A stretch of 20,583 nucleotides of DNA from Eubacterium sp. CAG:248. Its GTDB lineage: Bacteria > Bacillota > Clostridia > Lachnospirales > Lachnospiraceae. Position numbers and translations under genes: made by a program. The stretch is from contig FR886142.1 of NCBI GenBank assembly GCA_000436475.1, positions 1 to 20,583 of the forward strand. The letters run 5' to 3'. Numbering within the stretch: position 1 is the first letter of the stretch; each line of letters begins with the position of its first letter. The notes under the pieces are model-generated. The model worked only from the letters and a program-made list of their open reading frames with translations. It searched no databases and was not told the DNA's origin. This document shows, in pieces, positions 13,725 to 20,583 of this stretch.

Positions 13725-16700
13725 ATGAAAAGGTTTTTGAGTGTACTTTTGTGTACGGCAATGCTGATTACAGCAGTACCGGGGATGTATTATGCACAGG
13801 GGTTTGGCAGTCAGACTGTATATGCACAGGAAAAAAGCGACAGTGATATACAGGAAATCGATTACCAGCTTAATGGAGGCCACTATGTAAGTGGATATGA
13901 GGCTCCTGTGAATTATCCGGTTCAGGAACTTCCTGATAAAGATAAAATAATTAATCAGGGATATGAGTTTGGAGGCTGGTATGATAATGCACAGTTTGAG
14001 GGAGAGCCTGTTACTAAGATTGATCAGGGTGATTATACAGGTGTAGTTGTGCTTTATGCCAGATGGATAGAAAGATATTATTATATTGATATACCTCAGA
14101 ATGTAGATACAGCTGGTAAGGAAACTGGTGAAATACAGGTTTTTGGACATGCAGGAGGTTTATATGAAAAGGATAAGGTGAGTGTTTCAGTATCATCAGA
14201 TAATAAGTGGAAGCTTATTAATAAAAATACTTCATATACTGATATTATGCTGGATTATGGACTTTATCCGGATGGTAACAACGAAGCACTTGTGGATAAT
14301 TCTATTGTATCAGAGCTTTCTAAAACAAAGCTTGATAACACAAGTAAGTACTTTGTAAGATTAACAGATGCACCGGAGTATGCTGGTACATATTCAGACA
14401 GTCTTACATTTGATATATCCTTTGAAACAACTAATTATAATATAAAGTATGTTACAAACGGAGGAACTCTTTATTCAAAGAATAAGGATGAACAGCATGG
14501 CAGCGTAGAACTGACGGAAGAGACCTTTGAAGCTGGTACTAAGCTTTCGCAGCTTCCATCACCTGGAAAGGATGGTGCGGTATTTCTTGGCTGGTGTTAT
14601 GATTCGACATGTACAGATTATGTAAGCTCAGAGGACAGGCTGTTAAGCGATGTAGTGTTGTATGCAGCATGGACTGACACACAGGAGTTAAGGACTGTAA
14701 GCCTTGAATCATTTGCAAGAAGTTATGATGTTGATGCAGATAGTTTTTCAATAACTGTAACTGATAAGACAGGCAGTCTTACACAGGATGATGTAAGAAG
14801 CCTTATAACAATAAAGAATACAAGTGACCTGTCTGATGAGACATCAGCAGTTGTGTCTGCAAAGGCTGTTTTAGATGGAGAATATACATTTTCAGTAGAA
14901 AGCAATACAGGCTGGCAGCAGGGCAGTTCATATCGTCTTGAGCTTAATGATGACAGATTATACTTTACAGGTTATGATACAACTATAAGAGAGTACGATT
15001 TTACTGTTTATAAGCCAGAGGTGAAAAATGCCGGGCTGAATAATGATATAAAGTATATAAGTTCAGGCAGTCTTAGCAATCTTATGGTTGATGGCAAGTC
15101 AGTAGATAATATATCTGTTTCTGCCATGACAGTTGGTGTTGATGGAACTATAACAGATTCAACAAAGGTTACAGGAAGCTTTACATATGTACAGGGTACA
15201 TTAAGCTTAGGAGATAAGATAGCTGTATATGAAGGAAATGTTATTCCTTCACTTGATACAACATCAGTTTCAGATGATGATGTGTCATTTTTTGAGATAA
15301 TTGCGGTAGATGGAAGCAGTTATTCATACAGGGGACTTGCAGCTAAGGAAATACTTTTTGTTCCTGATGTACTTCCTGTTAATATGATAGATGATAAAGA
15401 CAATGATGCTGATAACAATAGTGTCACGATAGCACAGGACAAGCTGTCTTATAATAATGATACTAACAGTACAGATGATAATCCGTCACTAGGTGAAAAT
15501 ACAACTATAGATAATGGGGATTATCTGGCTTTATATAGTGATACAGAGGATAATATCCAGTATGCAGTTATAACAGAGGTTTCTAAAACAGATACAGATT
15601 ATATAATTTTATACAATATGGTTACCTGGGAAGAAGTACAGGCAGCTATGGATATATATCAGACAGATAACATCAAAGGTGATGATATATTAAAGAACCA
15701 GGATGTTAACGAGATTGAAAGAAGTGTTGAACAGCAGGCAGCAGATAGTGGGTTTGCACAGAGTGTTGCTAACGAAGTCGCAAAGGCTGTTGTTATGACA
15801 GATTCTTACCAGGAACTGAAAGAATACTTATCAGACAGACTTTCGGCTGATATAAGTGTCAGTGCAGTCAATGATGAAGAAGATGATTATGCTATGCAGT
15901 CAGTTGACGATGGTATAGCAGCATATGCAGATGATAATAAACCATCTGTGGGCATAGATCATATAAAAGCAGATCTTTCAACAAAGCTTAAGCACTTTGA
16001 TAATATAAGTGGATTAAGGCTTGCACTTGATATTGGTGTAGAGATTGAGTTCTCTAATATGAAGGTAGTTGTTTCTGCTGCGTTTGAGCAGGAAGTAAAG
16101 ATGAATATCAATGTAAGCGGTAAAGCTGTATGGAAAAAGTGGAAGGATATAATTCCTTATATAGATGATTACAGAGTTGCAGTTTCGTTGGATCTTTATG
16201 ATTATACAGGCATTAATTTTAATGTTGATGTAAAAACAGCAGAAGGCGATGACGAAGAAGATGAAGATTCAACAAAGCTTGATATAGTAGTCAATAAAAT
16301 AGCAGAAGAATTAAAGAATATGATGGAGCTTGGAACTACATATATTTCTGAGAATTCTGATATATCAACAAGGCTGGAAGATATAAATGACTTAAAGAAA
16401 GATGATAATGAAGATGATTCAGAGGATGACAAGGAAATATCAGTGGCAAAAAGTCTTGCCGAGAGATATTCTGATATGCTTGAAAATGAATCTGACTGGG
16501 TGGATTTATACACGAAGTCGCTTACATCATCACATGTAAGGGTTATAGGAATCATAGATGTAGCTTTTGATGTTGAATTCGTAGTATCGGCTAATGTTAA
16601 TATATCCATGGGAATGACATACTGGTACCAGAATGGTAAAAGGTATGTATACAGCATAATGGTATTCAGTAAAAATGTTACAAGTGATACTATAGACTTA

Positions 16701-19700
16701 AGTGAAGAAAAGTATGAGCTCTCTGTATATGCCATAGGAACTATAGGCATAAGAGCTGGTATACGTCTGAGTGTCAGTGTTGGTCTTATATCAACAAAGC
16801 TTGCCAGTGTAGGATTTTCGGCAGAGGTTGGTGGATACGCACAGATATGGGGATATCTTTACTATCAGCTTAAGTACGCAGCCTCAGAGGGAAGAAGCAC
16901 AAGCTCTATGGGAGCGATATATATGGAAGTAGGCGTATATATGCAGGTTGATTTCCTCGCACAGGCTTTGGCAGGAACGTTCAGTTATAATCCGACACTT
17001 TTTGAGAAACAGTGGCCTTTATACAGTGTAGGTATTGTTGAAAATGTATGTGATTTCTCACATGACCAGGAAGAGTATAAGGATATAAAACTTAAGCGTG
17101 ATATCAAGGCAGTGCGTATACCGGAAACATATTTTAGTATGCAGTATCTGGATATGAAGGAAGGTCTTGACGATGGTGAGTATTCCAACAAGATATTTGC
17201 TGATGACAGCAGATACTATGCTATTACAATGACTAATCCTGCATTTACATATGATCCATTAACAAACGTCATAACTGTTGATCCAGGTGATAAACCAGAG
17301 CAGGACGGAGAGATGATAATAACATGGAAGAGCCAGAAGGGTTCCTTCAATACTAAACCTATTACAAGAAGAATCTCTCTTCACTGGGATAACTTAAGAG
17401 ATGGATATTATATAGCATTCCAGACTAATGGAGGCTCTATAGTAGACACAGTAGTGGCTAAGTATGGAAAAGAAGTAGCTAAACCTGAGGATCCGGTTAA
17501 AACTGGTTACACATTCGCAGGCTGGTATGAGGATGAAGCTCTTACTAAGAAGTATGAAATACCGGATACTATGCCTAATGAGGATAGAATAGTATATGCT
17601 AAGTGGGAAGCAGCGGATATGACATATAGTGTTGCTGACTATGTAGAAGGTACAGATGGCGTATATAGTATGGCATCTATACGTACAGAAACTGCAAAGA
17701 CTGATGATACGGTAACAGTACAGCCTTCAGAAAGAAGCGGATTTATTACACCACCTGTATTATCATATGTAGTGCAGGCTGATGGAAGCACAAGATTTAA
17801 CTACTATTATGCAAGAAACAAGTATAATGTTAAGTTTGTATCAGAAGGAGAGACAGTTTCTGAGGGCAGCTATACATATGGAACACAGATGCCGACACCT
17901 TCCGTATACAGACCAGGATATGAGTTTGTAGGATGGGAACCAGAAGTGAGTTATACAGTTCCTGCAAGAGATGTGACTTATACAGCTATATGGAAAGAGT
18001 CAGATGATGTTGTGTATACAACAAAGTATTATCTTGAAGATGAGAATGGCGGCTATGTGATAGATAAGGCTGGCATATCCAAGGGAACAACAGGACAGAA
18101 TGTTACAGCTGCAGCTGCGGATTATGATGAAGGCAGTTATATAGTAAAAGATATACCTTCTGGTATAGTAAAGGCGGATGGCAGTCTTGTTCTTAAAGTA
18201 TACTACGATAGAAGTACATATGATATTACATATGATACAACAGGCGGCAAGCTTGAGAATAACAAGCAGTCAGTTAAGTGGGGAACAAAGGTTGTTACAC
18301 AGGTTCCTGTAAGAGATGGTTATGCATTTGCTGGCTGGTATACGGATAAGGAGTGTACAAACAGCTTTAATGGTGTTATGCCTAAAGAGAATATAACGCT
18401 TTATGCAAAGTGGGATATGTCAAAGGTTAATTATACTGTTGAACATTATATGGAAAAAACAGATGGAAGTGGATATGAGCTTACAGACAGACAGGTTTAT
18501 ACAACTGATGTAGAAAGTACAGTCACTCCTGATGTGAAAAATGTTAAGGGCTTTACATCTCCACAAAAACAGTCCGTAAAGGTTACAGACAGTACAAAGA
18601 TTGTTAAGTACTACTATAAGAGAAACGTACATAAGCTTACACTAAAGTATAATAATGGAGAAAATGATGGAGTTTATGAGTACAGATATGGTACTAAGTT
18701 ATCTGTAGGACAGCCGGTAAGAAAAGGTTATATATTTACAGGCTGGGATAAAGATATAGCAGAAACTATGCCGGATGAAGATATAACATATACGGCAGGC
18801 TGGAATATAGCACAGTTTACTATAAGCTTTAAAACAGATGGTGGAAGTAAGATAGACTCTATAACACAGGATTATAATACAGCTATAAGTGCTCCTGCTG
18901 CTCCAGTTAAGAAGGGTTACACATTTATAGGCTGGGATAAGGATATTCCAGACCGCATGCCGGCAGAAAATATGCTTCTTACAGCAAAGTGGAGTAAAGA
19001 TGTATATAAGATAGCATATAATCTGAATGGTGGAGAAGCAGATAACCCAGGTACTTATGAGGTTGACAGCAGTGTTATTACACTTAAGACACCAGTGCGT
19101 AAAGGTTATACGTTTACAGGCTGGAGTGGAACAGGCATAGATGGCACAAGTAAAGAAGTAGTTATAACAACAGGTTCTACAGGAGACAGGACATATACAG
19201 CTAACTGGAAGGAAAACAGCTATACTGTACAGTTTATACCTTATGGTGATGGAACAACAGGTTCTATGAAAGAAATGTCACTTATGTATACAGCTGAGGC
19301 AGCTATAGAGGATAATAAGTTTGTAAGACCTGGTTATACATTTGCAGGCTGGTCTGTTGAAGCAGGCGGCGAGAAGAAGTATGAGCCTGGTGAGGTTATA
19401 AGCAGACTTAAGTCAGGTGATGGCGAAAGAATCACTCTGTATCCAGTATGGACAGCGAATGAATATACTGTACATTTTGATACAGGTGCCGGTGAAAAGC
19501 CTGATGATATGGTTTGTACATATGATAAAGAATATGAACTGCCAGTCACTACAAGAAGCGGCTATAGATTTATGGGCTGGAGTGTTGAGGATGGTGGAGC
19601 AGTTATATATCTTCCAGGAACATCAGCATCTAATCTGGCATGCGAAGGTGAAGTGACACTGTATGCAAGCTGGCTTAAGGTAGAGTTTAACTATAGCACA

Positions 19701-20135
19701 TATAACAGCTATCATGTTACAGATGCTAAGAATGAAACACCAGTTAAGTTCCATTTTATGATAGGTGGAAGCCAGGCGGGCAATTCATCAACAGATGGTG
19801 GACGTACCAATGTTATATATATGGATGGAATGAATTTGGAAGAGTTAAAGCGCGTATGCAGTACAATGACATTTACTATTACGTATAAGCTTGATATGGA
19901 TGAAGATGGATATGCAGATATGGATATAACGTATAGGAAAGCTTCTAACCAGAGCTGGCATGGATTTGCAGAAAAAGATATAGATATAAAGAAGAATAAT
20001 GGTAAAACATTAACTTACACGTATTCTATAAATATTTCAGATGTGGATGCTATATGCTATAGATTTGATGCACATGGATCTTTATCTGATAAATATTGGC
20101 TTAGAAATATCAGATTCAATGCAAAGTTTCATTAA
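13725..20135 (+). CDS. Giant secreted InlB B-repeat (Listeria-Bacteroides repeat) protein
   Basis: This predicted exported protein has 2136 residues. Residues 1-34 form a signal peptide (MKRF, hydrophobic core LLCTAMLITAVPG) with likely cleavage after VYA (A34). Two InlB B/Flg_new-type repeats lie at about 45-115 and 239-317, recognised by xxNGG...GYxFxGWY...LYAxW. The middle (about 318-1225) has no family I know. It includes two acidic linkers (about 841-851 and 892-904) and a glycine-rich run of alternating strands (about 938-1104). Eight further repeats follow between 1229 and 1983, with three MucBP-like units (about 1299-1366, 1429-1496, 1568-1634) between the early ones. A unique tail occupies 1984-2136. 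No LPXTG motif, C-terminal TM, SLH or LysM domain is visible. AAGGAGG precedes the ATG. An adhesin or envelope role is inference. Confidence 0.9.
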   Translation: MKRFLSVLLCTAMLITAVPGMYYAQGFGSQTVYAQEKSDSDIQEIDYQLNGGHYVSGYEAPVNYPVQELPDKDKIINQGYEFGGWYDNAQFEGEPVTKIDQGDYTGVVVLYARWIERYYYIDIPQNVDTAGKETGEIQVFGHAGGLYEKDKVSVSVSSDNKWKLINKNTSYTDIMLDYGLYPDGNNEALVDNSIVSELSKTKLDNTSKYFVRLTDAPEYAGTYSDSLTFDISFETTNYNIKYVTNGGTLYSKNKDEQHGSVELTEETFEAGTKLSQLPSPGKDGAVFLGWCYDSTCTDYVSSEDRLLSDVVLYAAWTDTQELRTVSLESFARSYDVDADSFSITVTDKTGSLTQDDVRSLITIKNTSDLSDETSAVVSAKAVLDGEYTFSVESNTGWQQGSSYRLELNDDRLYFTGYDTTIREYDFTVYKPEVKNAGLNNDIKYISSGSLSNLMVDGKSVDNISVSAMTVGVDGTITDSTKVTGSFTYVQGTLSLGDKIAVYEGNVIPSLDTTSVSDDDVSFFEIIAVDGSSYSYRGLAAKEILFVPDVLPVNMIDDKDNDADNNSVTIAQDKLSYNNDTNSTDDNPSLGENTTIDNGDYLALYSDTEDNIQYAVITEVSKTDTDYIILYNMVTWEEVQAAMDIYQTDNIKGDDILKNQDVNEIERSVEQQAADSGFAQSVANEVAKAVVMTDSYQELKEYLSDRLSADISVSAVNDEEDDYAMQSVDDGIAAYADDNKPSVGIDHIKADLSTKLKHFDNISGLRLALDIGVEIEFSNMKVVVSAAFEQEVKMNINVSGKAVWKKWKDIIPYIDDYRVAVSLDLYDYTGINFNVDVKTAEGDDEEDEDSTKLDIVVNKIAEELKNMMELGTTYISENSDISTRLEDINDLKKDDNEDDSEDDKEISVAKSLAERYSDMLENESDWVDLYTKSLTSSHVRVIGIIDVAFDVEFVVSANVNISMGMTYWYQNGKRYVYSIMVFSKNVTSDTIDLSEEKYELSVYAIGTIGIRAGIRLSVSVGLISTKLASVGFSAEVGGYAQIWGYLYYQLKYAASEGRSTSSMGAIYMEVGVYMQVDFLAQALAGTFSYNPTLFEKQWPLYSVGIVENVCDFSHDQEEYKDIKLKRDIKAVRIPETYFSMQYLDMKEGLDDGEYSNKIFADDSRYYAITMTNPAFTYDPLTNVITVDPGDKPEQDGEMIITWKSQKGSFNTKPITRRISLHWDNLRDGYYIAFQTNGGSIVDTVVAKYGKEVAKPEDPVKTGYTFAGWYEDEALTKKYEIPDTMPNEDRIVYAKWEAADMTYSVADYVEGTDGVYSMASIRTETAKTDDTVTVQPSERSGFITPPVLSYVVQADGSTRFNYYYARNKYNVKFVSEGETVSEGSYTYGTQMPTPSVYRPGYEFVGWEPEVSYTVPARDVTYTAIWKESDDVVYTTKYYLEDENGGYVIDKAGISKGTTGQNVTAAAADYDEGSYIVKDIPSGIVKADGSLVLKVYYDRSTYDITYDTTGGKLENNKQSVKWGTKVVTQVPVRDGYAFAGWYTDKECTNSFNGVMPKENITLYAKWDMSKVNYTVEHYMEKTDGSGYELTDRQVYTTDVESTVTPDVKNVKGFTSPQKQSVKVTDSTKIVKYYYKRNVHKLTLKYNNGENDGVYEYRYGTKLSVGQPVRKGYIFTGWDKDIAETMPDEDITYTAGWNIAQFTISFKTDGGSKIDSITQDYNTAISAPAAPVKKGYTFIGWDKDIPDRMPAENMLLTAKWSKDVYKIAYNLNGGEADNPGTYEVDSSVITLKTPVRKGYTFTGWSGTGIDGTSKEVVITTGSTGDRTYTANWKENSYTVQFIPYGDGTTGSMKEMSLMYTAEAAIEDNKFVRPGYTFAGWSVEAGGEKKYEPGEVISRLKSGDGERITLYPVWTANEYTVHFDTGAGEKPDDMVCTYDKEYELPVTTRSGYRFMGWSVEDGGAVIYLPGTSASNLACEGEVTLYASWLKVEFNYSTYNSYHVTDAKNETPVKFHFMIGGSQAGNSSTDGGRTNVIYMDGMNLEELKRVCSTMTFTITYKLDMDEDGYADMDITYRKASNQSWHGFAEKDIDIKKNNGKTLTYTYSINISDVDAICYRFDAHGSLSDKYWLRNIRFNAKFH
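17409..19671 (+). repeat. Coding repeat array: eight InlB B-type units with three MucBP-like units
   Basis: InlB B-type units are encoded at about 17409-17608, 17824-17993, 18219-18414, 18634-18801, 18810-18992, 19005-19206, 19219-19452 and 19462-19671. Each carries a G-Y-x-F-x-G-W core and ends with a YTAxW or LYAxW strand. The intervening units at about 17620-17820, 18009-18210 and 18427-18624 share the pattern of a strand, GY, then a closing YYYxRN or YYDRS. The DNA copies have diverged, so this is an old amplification, not a recent tandem duplication. Confidence 0.8.
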
Positions 20136-20232
20136 AGAGTATCAATAATAATATATAAAGAAGTTTATAATTAAAAATGAAGCATAAGAGTATTGTTTTC
20201 TTCGACGAATAAGGATATCATAGTCAAGTAAG

Positions 20233-20301
20233 ACATAGGTTTTCCTATGTTGGTGTAAAAAGCAGGAAACCAAACTTTGGTCGGGGAGGTTCCTGCTTTT
20301 T
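20233..20301 (+). terminator. Double-hairpin terminator after the surface protein gene
   Basis: A first perfect hairpin, ACATAGG (20233-20239) with CCTATGT (20244-20250), has a TTTT loop. Seven bases later AAAAAGCAGGAA (20257-20268) pairs with TTCCTGCTTTTT (20290-20301), and its loop contains CCAA-act-TTGG. The second helix ending in five T is a strong intrinsic terminator. It lies about 100-165 nt after the stop codon. The two-hairpin design could also be the 3' end of a small RNA. Confidence 0.75.
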
Positions 20302-20331
20302 GTTTATATGTAACTTAGATATAATAACAGC

Positions 20332-20393
20332 AGGTACAGGATAAAACAATCTGGCGTAAAATACATAAGATTAATTTATGCTGTACCTTTTTT
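20332..20393 (+). ncRNA. Candidate short self-terminating RNA or attenuator leader
   Basis: A TATAAT at 20320-20325 is followed, at about the expected start site, by AGGTACAG (20332-20339). This pairs with CTGTACCT (20381-20388), which runs into TTTTTT. The 41-nt interior can form small inner stems (CAGGAU with AUCUG, CAUAA with UUAUG). The layout fits a ~60-nt RNA with its own terminator, or an attenuator for the next gene. A good -35 is missing and no known family is recognised. The stretch 20136-20422 otherwise shows only the preceding terminator. Confidence 0.35.
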
Positions 20394-20548
20394 AATTTGC
20401 TTGAAAATAGAAAAAAAGATGTATGGAAAGTTACGATTTACAGTCCGTTGCAGAACTTCTGGCAGGGGAATATGTAGTGAATTCCAATCGTTCAGTTTGT
20501 GTAATTGTAAAATCGGAATTGTATCAGCGTAAGAAGGAGAACAATATC

Positions 20549-20583
20549 ATGTTTAGAACAATTCGTAAAAAGAAAAATGAAAT
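20549..20583 (+). CDS. Start of a gene at the window edge, possibly a pyridoxamine 5'-phosphate oxidase-family protein
   Basis: ATG 20549 follows AAGGAG (20534-20539) with 9-nt spacing, and MFRTIRKKKNE runs off the window. A start of this form (MFRxxRRKKQ) is common in short clostridial flavin-binding PNPOx/NimA-like proteins, but eleven residues cannot prove it. The same frame is open for 42 codons upstream from ATG 20423 (MESYDLQSVAELLAGEYVV...), which reads like real protein but has no ribosome binding site. The true start may therefore be earlier. Confidence 0.45.
   Translation, partial: MFRTIRKKKNE

Noticed and set aside
16202..16750. 182-codon minus-strand open frame within the surface protein gene, rich in Ser
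   Set aside because: The serines come from reading the acidic linker codons in reverse; there is no start signal and the sense protein is clear.
13725..20135. CRISPR-like or recent tandem DNA repeats in the surface protein gene
   Set aside because: The periodicity is at protein level only; the DNA copies are diverged and of unequal length.
1..20583. tRNA or rRNA genes, insertion sequences, CRISPR arrays
   Set aside because: I saw no cloverleaf with conserved T-loop, no rRNA segments, no transposase motifs and no regularly spaced repeats in the window.

Overview
The window is AT-rich DNA from a low-GC Gram-positive, most likely a gut Clostridia of the Lachnospiraceae type. That placement is inference from base composition, strong AGGAGG-type ribosome binding sites, a FucO-type lactaldehyde reductase and a giant secreted protein built of Listeria-Bacteroides (InlB B / Flg_new) repeats. 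No marker gene fixes the species.

Region 1 (1-8262) is a peptide-signalling and bacteriocin locus. A LytTR response regulator (296-1063, +) and a GHKL sensor kinase (1199-2488, -) are convergent. The same 12-bp sequence, ACCAAATAGCAC, lies upstream of the regulator and upstream of the peptide operon, each time as one half of a direct repeat with 21-bp periodicity placed just before a conserved TTGCAW...TAnnnT promoter. The inferred circuit is one response regulator controlling its own gene and the effector operon. That operon runs 2642-8170 and encodes five double-glycine-leader peptides, two small two-TM proteins (immunity candidates), a C39-peptidase ABC exporter and an HlyD-type accessory protein. 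The first peptide, directly after the regulated promoter, is a good candidate for the inducing pheromone. The other four look like bacteriocin peptides, two before and two after the transporter genes. Several of these genes are very short (44-56 aa) and would be easy to miss. Two stable intercistronic hairpins separate the peptide genes from the exporter genes. A bidirectional terminator closes the region.

Region 2 (8272-13339) is ordinary chromosomal metabolism: a tandem-GNAT acetyltransferase (-), a DegV lipid-binding protein overlapping an oligoendopeptidase F gene (+), a strong bidirectional terminator, and a FucO-like iron alcohol dehydrogenase (-).

Region 3 (13340-20583) is dominated by a 2136-residue exported protein with at least ten InlB B-type repeats, three interleaved MucBP-like units, an unfamiliar glycine-rich beta-strand central region, and no visible cell-wall anchor. 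It is followed by a strong terminator, a possible short self-terminating RNA, and the start of another gene, possibly of the pyridoxamine-phosphate-oxidase family.

The most interesting system is the quorum-regulated multi-peptide bacteriocin locus, with its matched LytTR sites and its set of unlisted small genes.
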